A stretch of DNA of 8,795 nucleotides from an uncultured Rothia sp. (GCF_937976295.1 NZ_CALJRY010000128.1:1-8795); one strand, 5' to 3'. Shown: positions 1 through 6,812, counted from the stretch's first letter. The notes: generated from the letters alone by a model not told the origin. A program made the numbers and translations.

Positions 1-256
1 CCTCGCCACCCTTGAAAAGGTAGATGGCGGGAATAGAGGTAATGCCGTACTTCATGGCGGTATCGCCATTTGCTTCAACATCCACCTTGACCACATCGAC
101 CTGACCGGCGTACTCGCCAGAAATCTCGTCAATCACGGGGCCAACCATGCGGCAGGGGCCGCACCATTCAGCCCAGAAATCCACAATCACGGGCTTGTCG
201 TTCTTCAGAACCAGTTCGTCAAAAGTGGCATCAGTTGCCTGCTGTGCACTGCTCAC
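1..256 (-). CDS. trxA: Thioredoxin (partial, C-terminus beyond the window)
   Basis: Small cytoplasmic disulfide reductase that receives electrons from TrxB and passes them to ribonucleotide reductase, peroxiredoxins and other targets. The visible 85 residues hold the thioredoxin core: WCGPC active site at residues 31-35 after the VDFWAE strand, and the SIP cis-proline at 76. Thioredoxins are usually about 105-110 residues, so some 20-25 residues are missing past the left edge. The start is GTG at 254-256, chosen because AGGAG (263-267, read on the minus strand) sits about 6 bases upstream and the protein then begins with a typical short N-terminus. It lies 53 bases downstream of trxB with no terminator between, so the two are probably cotranscribed from the trxB promoter. 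Identity is very secure. The gene symbol follows convention; this could be called trxC by mycobacterial naming. Confidence 0.95.
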   Translation of the reverse strand, partial: MSSAQQATDATFDELVLKNDKPVIVDFWAEWCGPCRMVGPVIDEISGEYAGQVDVVKVDVEANGDTAMKYGITSIPAIYLFKGGE

Positions 257-309
257 GGAGTGCTCCTTTCTGACACGGGGCAGAATCCCCTGCGAATAAT
301 ACGAATAGT

Positions 310-1344
310 TTAGAGGTTTTCGAGGTAGTGCTGCGCGTCCAGAGCGGCAACAGCACCGGAACCGGCGGCAATAATTGCCTGGCGGTAGGTCGGGTCAATG
401 ACGTCACCGGCAGCAAAAACGCCAGGAACGGAAGTCTTCGAGGAACGACCCTGAACCGCGATGGTGTGGTTCTCGGTAATCTCCAGCTGGTCACGTACCA
501 GTTCCACGCGAGGATCGGAGCCAATCGCGATGAACAGGCCCTGAACAGCCAGCTGACGCTCAGAACCGTCCTTGGTGTTGGTCAGGGTGATCGACTCGAG
601 GTTGCTCTCGCCGTGAACGGCGGTGACGGCCGAGTCCCAGACAACCTCAATCTTCGGGTTGTTGAAAACGCGGGTCTGCATGATTTCCGAAGCGCGGAAA
701 GAATCGCGGCGGTGCACCAGGTATACCTTGGAGGCGAAAGTCGTCAGGAACAGTGCCTCCTCCAGTGCAGAGTCGCCACCGCCGACCACTGCGATTTCCT
801 TGTCCTTGAAGAAGAAACCATCGCAGGTTGCGCACCAGGAGACACCGTAACCGGAGAGTCGATCTTCGCCCTCGATGTTGAGCTTACGAACCTGAGAACC
901 GGTGGTCATGATGACGGTCTTCGCCAGGTGAACGGCGCCGTCTGCGGTGTAGACCTTCTTCACGTCGCCGGTGAGCTCGACCTTTTCTACGTCCTGGTAG
1001 CGGATGTCTGCACCGAAACGCTCAGCCTGCTGGCCGATGTTCTCCATCAGTTCGGGGCCCTGAATGCCCTGAATAAAGCCGGGGAAGTTCTCCACCTCGG
1101 TGGTGTTCATGAGGGATCCGCCGGGCGCCAGGGAGCTGGCGAAGAGGACGGGCTTCAGCTCGGCGCGTGCCGCGTAGATTGCCGCGGTGTAGCCGGCGGG
1201 GCCGGAGCCCACAATAATGACGTTGTGGACGGTTGCGTCGGCCTCAGCCTCGACTGCCGGTGCCGCTTCGGTGGCGGGTGCGGATGCGAGGTTCAGGTTG
1301 CCCAGGGCGGCGCCTCCGAAGAGGCCTCCCAGATTCTCAGTCAT
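310..1344 (-). CDS. trxB: Thioredoxin reductase (NADPH, FAD) with N-terminal extension
   Basis: Low-molecular-weight flavoprotein that uses NADPH to reduce thioredoxin. Domains in order: FAD-binding GSGPAG at 46-51, redox-active CATC at 171-174, NADPH-binding GGGDSALE at 188-195, the HRRDSFRAS stretch at 211-219 that contacts the NADP 2'-phosphate, and the C-terminal FAD motif AAGD at 311-314. All catalytic residues are present. At 344 residues it is longer than the usual 310-320, because the FAD domain (VHNVIIVG) starts only at about residue 39. The preceding tail is Gly/Ala/Glu-rich. No ATG, GTG or TTG codon occurs between residue 1 and the FAD domain, so the tail is probably translated. 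GGAAAG lies 9 bases before the ATG as a modest ribosome binding site. The gene is preceded by a SigR/SigH-type promoter and followed 53 bases later by trxA, its substrate. Confidence 0.97.
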   Translation of the reverse strand: MTENLGGLFGGAALGNLNLASAPATEAAPAVEAEADATVHNVIIVGSGPAGYTAAIYAARAELKPVLFASSLAPGGSLMNTTEVENFPGFIQGIQGPELMENIGQQAERFGADIRYQDVEKVELTGDVKKVYTADGAVHLAKTVIMTTGSQVRKLNIEGEDRLSGYGVSWCATCDGFFFKDKEIAVVGGGDSALEEALFLTTFASKVYLVHRRDSFRASEIMQTRVFNNPKIEVVWDSAVTAVHGESNLESITLTNTKDGSERQLAVQGLFIAIGSDPRVELVRDQLEITENHTIAVQGRSSKTSVPGVFAAGDVIDPTYRQAIIAAGSGAVAALDAQHYLENL

Positions 1345-1386
1345 CGGATATGTCTTTCCGTTGTAGGTCTTTCTTTCTGCCCATAT

Positions 1387-1412
1387 AACGGGGCTTTATC
1401 CTCGATTATTCC
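1387..1412 (-). promoter_or_regulatory. Predicted SigR/SigH-type (disulfide stress) promoter of trxB
   Basis: On the minus strand, GGAAT (1412-1408) is followed by exactly 18 bases and then GTT (1389-1387). This matches the GGAAT-N18-GTT consensus of the Streptomyces SigR and mycobacterial SigH regulons, of which trxBA is the textbook target. Transcription would start near 1380, giving a leader of roughly 35 bases before the trxB ATG at 1344. Match, spacing and position all agree. The sigma factor itself is not in the window, so its use is inferred. Confidence 0.72.
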
Positions 1413-1497
1413 ATCTTGGGGGACCCTTATCCAGATACTCCGCGCACTGTGAATCTTTGAGTAGTGCCCGCGCCATAAAGAGTCATAAATGGACATC

Positions 1498-1544
1498 AAA
1501 AAGGGCGGGGCTTCCGAACTGTTGAGTTCAGAAGCCCCGCCCTT
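1498..1544 (-). terminator. Strong rho-independent terminator after the kinase-like gene
   Basis: A perfect 14-base-pair, GC-rich stem is formed by 1501-1514 and 1531-1544. An inner 5-base-pair stem (GAACT/AGTTC, 1516-1520 and 1525-1529) closes a four-base loop. On the minus strand it is followed at once by five T residues (1502-1498). It starts 45 bases past the stop codon of the 1590-2804 gene and therefore ends the NUDIX-murJ-kinase-like transcript. It also insulates the trxB promoter downstream. The plus-strand side has only two T residues, so it acts in one direction. Confidence 0.93.
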
Positions 1545-1589
1545 GCGTCTGGGGTGCGAGCGCCCTGTCGAGGTCGCGTTATGGGGTGA

Positions 1590-2804
1590 TTAGTCCACCT
1601 TGATTTCGTTAATGCGCAGACCGTAGCTCCAACTTCCAATCGGCTGGCTGAGGCGGGGCAGCTCGTTGACCACGATGATCACGTAGGCGCCCTTTTCTGC
1701 GCTCTGCTTGGAGGTGTCCAGGGTGACGACTGCGTCCTTGCCTTCGAAGGTGCCCTTGCCGACCTCAACTGCGCCGTTCAGGGAAGCGGAGCTGTTGGTA
1801 TAGACGGTGAAGGAACCGCCGGTGCCGGTGCTCTGCTGGATGGTCAGCTTAGAGACGACGGTGGGGGTTTGCAGCTTCACTGCCAGGCCGAATTCCTGGA
1901 TGGCGCCGGCGTAGTTGGCGGTGCCGAAGCCGTAGCTGATCCATGCGGTGTTGGCGTTACCGTCGGTCAGGTTCGGGATGAGGGTGTCCATATCGCTCAT
2001 GAACGTGGTGTTCGAGGGGGCGAAGCGAGCCACGGATGCGATCTTAGCCGGCGCGTTCGACGCCTTAGCGGTCGGGGATGCCGATGCGCTGGCGCTTGCC
2101 GCAGCTGATTCGGACGCCGAGGCGGAAGACTTGGGGGTGTGCGGTACGGCTGCCTGGTTGGAGCCGATTGCGCCCAGGGAGGTAAGGATGCCGCCTGCGA
2201 CGATGACGAGCAGCAGGACCGCTGCCAGGGCGACTGCCCAGGTGCCGCGGCTGCCGTCTTCTTCGTCTTCGTCATCTTCGTAGATGCTGGTGGGTTCGGA
2301 GTATGCGGTCACGGCCGCGCCGTCGGATGCGTTCCAGTTCTTGGCGGCGGTGATGCTCTCCTGGTTGGCGGTGGAGGAGGAGACCTTCTCGTAGGTGTTG
2401 GGGGAGCTGCCGGTCTCGGAGTCGCCGAAGATTTCGGTGCCCAGTGCGTCTTCTGCGTTGGAGAGTGCGTGGTTTTCGACCAGCAGGGTGTCCAGCAGGG
2501 TGTCGGGGCGGGTGTGGGAGGTGACGAGGTAGCGGCTACCTTCGGGGGTGATGCCCAGGTCGAGGATTTGGATGTTGCCGCGTGCGTTGGTTGCGAGCGC
2601 GCGGGAGTTTGCTTCCAGCAGTGGGCTGCGGCTGGGCGATGCGACGACGACCGAGACCTTACGGTTGAGAATCTGGTCGGTGCCTTCAAGCACCATGTCG
2701 GATTCTGCCGTAATGATGATGTGTGCGGTGATCTCGTAGCGGCCTCCGAGGACCGATCCGACCGGAATCTGTTGCGACAACGTGTTCTCCCGAGGTGGTT
2801 TCAT
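1590..2804 (-). CDS. Membrane protein with degenerate kinase N-lobe and extracellular discoidin-like domain (split-off MviN/MurJ C-terminal region)
   Basis: A 404-residue single-pass protein. Residues 19-110 resemble the N-lobe of a bacterial Ser/Thr kinase: GGRYEI opening, the GTDQILNRKVSVVV strands, then NIQILDLGITPEGSRYLV, like strands 4-5 and the hinge. The glycine loop is lost, the VAxK lysine is replaced (VSVVV), and there is no HRD, DFG or C-lobe, so it cannot be an active kinase. A Ser/Thr/Asn-rich linker and an acidic patch (EDDEDEED, 176-183) lead to a membrane helix at about 188-212. After this come a Ser/Ala/Pro linker (about 218-252) and a C-terminal beta-rich domain (about 262-404, with DGNANTAW) like the discoidin-type domain ending mycobacterial MviN. 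It lies 172 bases after murJ. Inferred role: partner or regulator of MurJ in peptidoglycan synthesis. Start uncertain: the ATG at 2804 has a weak ribosome site, and a TTG at 2780 has a better one. Confidence 0.85.
   Translation of the reverse strand: MKPPRENTLSQQIPVGSVLGGRYEITAHIIITAESDMVLEGTDQILNRKVSVVVASPSRSPLLEANSRALATNARGNIQILDLGITPEGSRYLVTSHTRPDTLLDTLLVENHALSNAEDALGTEIFGDSETGSSPNTYEKVSSSTANQESITAAKNWNASDGAAVTAYSEPTSIYEDDEDEEDGSRGTWAVALAAVLLLVIVAGGILTSLGAIGSNQAAVPHTPKSSASASESAAASASASASPTAKASNAPAKIASVARFAPSNTTFMSDMDTLIPNLTDGNANTAWISYGFGTANYAGAIQEFGLAVKLQTPTVVSKLTIQQSTGTGGSFTVYTNSSASLNGAVEVGKGTFEGKDAVVTLDTSKQSAEKGAYVIIVVNELPRLSQPIGSWSYGLRINEIKVD
2778..2791 (-). promoter_or_regulatory. Ribosome binding site that may set an alternative TTG start
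   Basis: On the minus strand, GGGAG (2791-2787) stands 6 bases before a TTG codon (2780-2778) that is in frame with the kinase-like gene. Starting here removes 8 residues and gives a protein beginning MSQQIPVGSVLGGRYEI, close to where kinase-type N-lobes usually open. The upstream ATG at 2804-2802 has only a weak AGGC-like match. Either start keeps every recognised domain. Confidence 0.45.
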
Positions 2805-2976
2805 AGTGCCTGCCGTGTGGCGGGCCCTGACTATTAGATTCTACCCGGCATTGAAGGATGCTGGGGCTGAGTGATAGTTTGTGGCGTCCGAGTGGCTGTC
2901 TGTGTCCTCTGCGGGCCCCGGTGTGGGGTGCGGTGGGTGCACGGATAGCTACCCGGGTTGGGCGTTGTGTGCTGCT

Positions 2977-4641
2977 TTAGCGGCGGGCAAAACGCTCAAG
3001 TTTGGAGGTGAGGGGTGCCAGTAGTGCGTTGGCTTCCTTGACGCGGAAGATTTGTATACCGGCGAGGTATGCGAGGCCCATGACGGTGCCGCATACGGCG
3101 AGGGTGATGATCGCGGTGAGCTTGGTTGCCCATGCGAATCCGTCGAGCTGGTAGCCGCCGAGCAGCCAGAGTGCAATGGCTGCGATGCCGCCTGCGAAGA
3201 GGGAGGCGAGGGTGGTGCGGGCGTAGGTGCTGATGATGCCGCGCTGGCCGTAGTAGCCGAGACGGCGGCGGACCATATTGTGGCTGATGAACAGGATCAG
3301 GATGTTGTGTACCGGGTAGATGAAGGCGAGCATGTACACGGTGTACTGTGCGCTGAGAAGGGATGCTGCGAAGCTCATGACGACCATGATGATGGCGGAG
3401 TACACCTGGATGCGGAAGGGGGTGCGTGCGTCTTCGCGGGCGTAGAGCACGCGGCTGTAGAGGTAGTTGATGGTGAGGGTGGGGGTGCCGAGCGCGGTGA
3501 TGACGATGAGCTTGGCGATGATGGTTGCTGCGATGTGGTCGCCGCCGCTGAAGAGTACAGCGATGGGGCCTGCGAGTACCATGAGTGCGACCATGCAGAA
3601 GACGGTGGCTACGGCTGCGTTGCGTAGGCCGTGGGAGAGCGCGTAGATGACGCTGTCGTTGTCGTCGGCGATAGCGGAGGCGCTCATGCGGTTGAAGAGC
3701 ACGGTGGCGATGGAGATGCCGATGACGCCGTGCGGGAGCATGTACAGCATGGAGGCGTAGTTGAGCGCCTGCAGGCCGGGGATCTGGATGCCGAGGGCGG
3801 CGTAGTGTTCGCGCTGACCGACGATACCTGCGGCGACCTTGGTCATGTAGAGGAATGCGAGGTTGGAGATGACGCCGGAGGCGAGGGTCCATGCGGCGAG
3901 CTTGGAGGCTGCGCGCAGGCCGATACCTCGCCAGGCGAAGTCGGGCTTGAGGCGCAGGCCGAGCTTGCGTAGGGGGATGAACAGGACGACTGCCTGCATG
4001 ATGACGCCGAAGGTGGATGATCCTGCGAGCACAAGGGTTTGTGCGTTGGTCCAGTTGTCTACGGTGTGGACGGGGTTGGGGCCGGGGGGTTGTGCACCGA
4101 AGAGGAAGATGAAGAGGACCAGCGACAGGATGGTGATGACGTTGTTGAGTACAGGTGACCACATGTAGGCGCCGAATGCGTCTTTGGCGTTGAGGACCTG
4201 TCCGATGACGGTGTAGAGGCCGTAGAAGAAGATTTGGGGTAGGCACCAGAGGGAGAAGATGAAGCCGAGCTGTCGTTGTTCGGGGGTCCATCCTGAGCCC
4301 ATGATGCTGATGATGGGCCAGGCGCAGGCGACGGTGATGAGGGTGATGAGGCCGATTGCGGTGACGGTGAGGGTGACGAGTTTGGAGATGTATCGTGCGC
4401 CGCCGTCTTGTGCTTTGGCTGCCTTAATGATTTGCGGTACGAGGACTGCGTTGAACACGCCGCCTGCTACGAGGACGTAGATGAGGTTGGGTAGGGTGTT
4501 GGCGGTTTCGAAGACGTCGCCGACGGTTGAGAGTGAGCCGATGGCTACGGTGAGCAGGATGGTCTTGACGAATCCGAGGATGCGCGAGACGAGGGTGCCT
4601 GCTGCCATGATTGCGCTTGAGCGGGCGTCGTTACGTGCCAC
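2977..4641 (-). CDS. murJ: Lipid II flippase MurJ (MviN family)
   Basis: Integral membrane flippase of the MOP/MATE-like superfamily that moves lipid II to the outer face of the membrane for peptidoglycan synthesis. The 554 residues are hydrophobic throughout and consistent with about 14 helices. Family landmarks: SRILGFVK at 19-26 in helix 1, the ETANTLPNLIYVLVAGG segment at 45-61, SPVLNN at 162-167, LPHGVIGISIATVLF at 302-316, and YAREDARTPF at 400-409. Lys26 stands where E. coli MurJ has Arg24, by my own alignment. The protein ends soon after the last helix with a short basic tail, so it lacks the cytoplasmic pseudokinase and extracellular domain fused to mycobacterial MviN; those appear as the next gene downstream. 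The start is GTG at 4639-4641, supported by AGGAG 8 bases upstream. It follows the NUDIX gene by 63 bases and is probably cotranscribed with it. Confidence 0.96.
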   Translation of the reverse strand: MARNDARSSAIMAAGTLVSRILGFVKTILLTVAIGSLSTVGDVFETANTLPNLIYVLVAGGVFNAVLVPQIIKAAKAQDGGARYISKLVTLTVTAIGLITLITVACAWPIISIMGSGWTPEQRQLGFIFSLWCLPQIFFYGLYTVIGQVLNAKDAFGAYMWSPVLNNVITILSLVLFIFLFGAQPPGPNPVHTVDNWTNAQTLVLAGSSTFGVIMQAVVLFIPLRKLGLRLKPDFAWRGIGLRAASKLAAWTLASGVISNLAFLYMTKVAAGIVGQREHYAALGIQIPGLQALNYASMLYMLPHGVIGISIATVLFNRMSASAIADDNDSVIYALSHGLRNAAVATVFCMVALMVLAGPIAVLFSGGDHIAATIIAKLIVITALGTPTLTINYLYSRVLYAREDARTPFRIQVYSAIIMVVMSFAASLLSAQYTVYMLAFIYPVHNILILFISHNMVRRRLGYYGQRGIISTYARTTLASLFAGGIAAIALWLLGGYQLDGFAWATKLTAIITLAVCGTVMGLAYLAGIQIFRVKEANALLAPLTSKLERFARR

Positions 4642-4704
4642 GTAGGTCTCTCCTGTGTCGGCGGGTGATTGTTTCTTTTAGTTTTGGGGCTCTTGGGCGG
4701 GTGT

Positions 4705-5208
4705 TTAGAGCTGGGTGGTGATGTATTCGCGCGCACTGCGGGCGATGTGTTGCTCGTTGGCGAATGAGAGGCGGGTGGGGAGCTCTTCGAGGGGGACCCA
4801 GGCGACATCGATTGCTTCGTGGTCGGGGTCGTTGTCGATGGTGAGTTCGCCGCCGGTTGCTGCGAAGAGGTAGTGGTGCACGGTTTTGTGGATGCGCGTG
4901 CCGTTGGATGTGAACCAGTAGGCGATGGTGCCGAGGGAAGCTACGGGGTAGCCGGTGATTCCGGTTTCTTCGCTGATTTCGCGTTGTGCGGCTTCGACGG
5001 TGGTTTCGCCGTGTTCGATGTGGCCTTTGGGTAGGCACCATTCGCGTTGTCCGTTGCGGTTGATGCGGGCGATGATGGCTACGGGTAGCTGTTCGGGTCG
5101 GTCGAAGTCGATGATGAGCCCGCCTGCGGAGACTTCTTCGGGGGCGAGTACCGCTCGCGCGGGCGCGGTGAAGCGCGTTTTGGGTGCGCGGGGTACGGGA
5201 ATGCTCAT
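4705..5208 (-). CDS. NUDIX hydrolase (MutT4-like position)
   Basis: A 167-residue hydrolase of nucleoside-diphosphate-linked substrates. The complete NUDIX box G-x5-E-x7-RE-I-x-EE-x-G-I spans residues 62-84, with Gly62, Glu68, Arg76, Glu77, Glu80 and Glu81 all in place, so it should bind metal and be active. The true substrate cannot be read from the sequence. It occupies the place of mutT4 (Rv3908) of M. tuberculosis, divergent from the CCA-adding enzyme and upstream of murJ, but is shorter than that protein. About 25 residues with several basic and proline residues precede the fold. The start is the ATG at 5206-5208. Upstream lies only AAGG as a ribosome site, and a TAAGGT element there could instead be a -10 box giving a leaderless message. 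Confidence 0.92.
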   Translation of the reverse strand: MSIPVPRAPKTRFTAPARAVLAPEEVSAGGLIIDFDRPEQLPVAIIARINRNGQREWCLPKGHIEHGETTVEAAQREISEETGITGYPVASLGTIAYWFTSNGTRIHKTVHHYLFAATGGELTIDNDPDHEAIDVAWVPLEELPTRLSFANEQHIARSAREYITTQL

Positions 5209-5214
5209 GGTTCT

Positions 5215-5220
5215 ACCTTA
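5215..5220 (-). promoter_or_regulatory. Possible -10 element for a leaderless NUDIX-murJ transcript
   Basis: TAAGGT on the minus strand fits the actinobacterial TANNNT -10 pattern. It ends 6 bases before the ATG, so transcription could begin at the start codon itself. No convincing -35 box lies 16-18 bases upstream. The same bases contain AAGG, which could equally be a weak ribosome binding site. Confidence 0.3.
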
Positions 5221-5334
5221 ACCGATAGGCTGAGGTTTTGGTGCCTCGGTTTGGGGTGAGATAGCTGTCTTTGGTGGGGTGTTGCGGGTGTGGGGTGGGC
5301 GCATGGGTGGTTTTTCTGGCACGATTAAAGGATT

Positions 5335-6759
5335 ATGTCGCTGATTATTGATGTTGTGTCGAAGTACCCGGATGCCGCCGAGCTGGGAGAACTGTACCGT
5401 GCGGCGGGTTTTGAGCTGTACTTGGTGGGCGGTATTGTCCGCGATAATCTGCGGGTTGAGGATGGTCTCTTCACCGATTTTGATTTGACGACGGATGCTT
5501 CTCCGGAGCAGAGCGAGCAGATTCTGCGTGGCTGGGCTGAGCATACGTGGGATATCGGTAAGGAGTACGGCACGATTAGTGCGCGGAAGAATGGCGTGGT
5601 GTATGAGGTGACCACGTACCGTGCTGAGGTGTATGTTTCGGATTCGCGTAAGCCGACGGTGGAGTTCGGCACGGATTTGAGCGCTGATTTGGTGCGTCGT
5701 GATTTCACGATTAATGCGATGGCAGCGGCTTTGCCGAGTGGCGAGGTTGTTGACTTGTTTGGCGGCGTGGAGGATTTGGGTGAGGGTGTTCTGCGTACCC
5801 CGCGCTCGCCGCAGGAGTCTTTTTCTGAGGATCCGCTGCGTATGATGCGTGCGGCTCGTTTTGCTGCGCGTTTTAATCTTGAGGTTGCCCCGGAGGTTTT
5901 CGAGGCGATGCGCCAGATGGCTGGCCGTATTGAGATTATTTCGGCTGAGCGTGTGCGTGATGAGTTGGTGAAGCTGATTGAGGCTGATTATCCGCGGGTG
6001 GGTTTGAATCTGCTGGTGGATACGGGTTTGGCGGATTATGTGTTGCCGGAGCTTCCTGCGTTGCGTATGGAGATGGATCCTGCGCATCACCATAAGGATG
6101 TGTATGCGCATTCGTTGAAGGTGATGGAGCAGGCGATGGAGAAGGAGACGGACGAGGATGGCCCGTGTCCGGCTCCTGATTTTATTCTGCGTTTTGCAGC
6201 GTTGATGCACGATATTGGTAAGCCGAAGACTCGTAAGTTTGAGAAGGACGGCTCCGTTTCGTTCCTGCACCATGAGGTGGTGGGTGCGAAGATGGTGAAG
6301 AAGCGTATGCGTGCGCTGCGTTTTGATAATGACACGATTAAGGCTGTGGCTCGTCTGGTGGAGCTGCATATGCGGTTCTATGGTTACCGTGAGTCGGGTT
6401 GGACTGATTCTGCGGTGCGTCGTTATGTGCGTGATGCAGGCGACCAACTGGAGCGTCTGCATCGTGTGTCTCGTTCGGATGTGACGACTCGTAATCGTCG
6501 CCTGTCGCGTTCGTTGGCTGAGGCGTATGACGATTTGGAGCGTCGTATTGCTGAGTTGGCTGCTCAGGAGGAGCTGGATGCGATTCGTCCGGATCTGGAT
6601 GGCGGTCAGATTATGCAGATTCTTGGTATTGCGCCGGGCCCGGTGGTGGGTGAGGCGTATAAGTTCTTGTTGAATTTGCGTCTGGATGAGGGTTCGCTTC
6701 CTGAGGAGGAGGCGAAGGCTCGTCTATTGCAGTGGTGGGAGCAGCGTCAGCAGGCGTAG
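5335..6759 (+). CDS. cca: CCA-adding tRNA nucleotidyltransferase with HD domain
   Basis: Adds or repairs the 3'-CCA end of tRNAs. The 474 residues show a class II nucleotidyltransferase head: LVGGIVRD at 30-37, the metal-binding pair Asp48 and Asp50 in DFDL, and RRDFTINAMA at 121-130. EDPLRMMRAARFAARF at 165-180 is the segment that reads ATP and CTP, followed by the ISAERVRDEL segment at 202-211. A C-terminal HD phosphohydrolase domain follows, with His259, the MHDIGK motif at 291-296 and His345 as likely metal ligands. Length and layout match actinobacterial enzymes (called PcnA in mycobacteria), so poly(A) polymerase is unlikely. The ATG at 5335 fits the usual N-terminus, but its AAAGGA ribosome site ends only 2 bases away, which is unusually close. 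It diverges from the NUDIX gene across 126 bases. Its T- and G-ending codons follow the plus-strand composition bias and do not indicate transfer. Confidence 0.96.
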   Translation: MSLIIDVVSKYPDAAELGELYRAAGFELYLVGGIVRDNLRVEDGLFTDFDLTTDASPEQSEQILRGWAEHTWDIGKEYGTISARKNGVVYEVTTYRAEVYVSDSRKPTVEFGTDLSADLVRRDFTINAMAAALPSGEVVDLFGGVEDLGEGVLRTPRSPQESFSEDPLRMMRAARFAARFNLEVAPEVFEAMRQMAGRIEIISAERVRDELVKLIEADYPRVGLNLLVDTGLADYVLPELPALRMEMDPAHHHKDVYAHSLKVMEQAMEKETDEDGPCPAPDFILRFAALMHDIGKPKTRKFEKDGSVSFLHHEVVGAKMVKKRMRALRFDNDTIKAVARLVELHMRFYGYRESGWTDSAVRRYVRDAGDQLERLHRVSRSDVTTRNRRLSRSLAEAYDDLERRIAELAAQEELDAIRPDLDGGQIMQILGIAPGPVVGEAYKFLLNLRLDEGSLPEEEAKARLLQWWEQRQQA

Positions 6760-6774
6760 CTTCTGCGGTTTTTG

Positions 6775-6812
6775 GTACCGCATCGCATGGTTGAGGTCAC
6801 GCGGTGCGGTAC
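6775..6812 (+). terminator. Terminator-like hairpin after cca
   Basis: A 12-base-pair stem (6775-6786 with 6801-6812, one T-G wobble) encloses a 14-base loop and begins 15 bases after the cca stop codon. The T run is imperfect: scattered T residues follow, with TTTTT only about 12 bases later. It probably ends or weakens readthrough from cca into the ribosomal protein operon. Efficiency is uncertain. Confidence 0.6.

Noticed and set aside
277..290. Small GGGG/CCCC inverted repeat between trxB and trxA
   Set aside because: Only 4 base pairs with no T run; probably chance.
328..1452. 374-codon open frame on the plus strand, antisense to trxB
   Set aside because: It overlaps a full-length TrxB with every catalytic motif. 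Its translation is Gly/Val/Leu-rich without recognisable domains, and long antisense frames are expected in high-GC DNA with strong codon bias.
1980..2150. Ser/Ala-rich repeat coding region as a possible DNA repeat or recombination site
   Set aside because: It is a low-complexity extracellular linker of the kinase-like protein. The nucleotide repeats are short and irregular.
2139..2837. 232-codon plus-strand frame opposite the kinase-like gene, rich in Cys, Gly and Val
   Set aside because: Composition is a mirror of the minus-strand coding sequence. No ribosome site or domain was seen, and the minus-strand frame has a clear domain layout and terminator.
2838..2843. TAGAAT (minus strand) as a promoter for the kinase-like gene
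   Set aside because: The -10 match is reasonable, but there is no -35 partner at proper spacing. The gene can be read from the murJ transcript, as no terminator separates them.
3052..3627. Acidic 191-codon frame (and another at 3631-3972) antisense to murJ
   Set aside because: Asp/Glu/Gly/Val-rich shadow of the strongly G-rich plus strand across murJ, whose own frame is an unmistakable MurJ.
2996..4291. 431-codon minus-strand frame inside murJ, rich in Arg, His and Pro
   Set aside because: Alternative frame of murJ on the same strand. The composition is typical of a shifted high-GC frame, with no domain.
5218..6462. 414-codon minus-strand frame antisense to cca
   Set aside because: Thr/His/Arg-rich shadow of a complete CCA-adding enzyme. 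It has no ribosome binding site and no motif.
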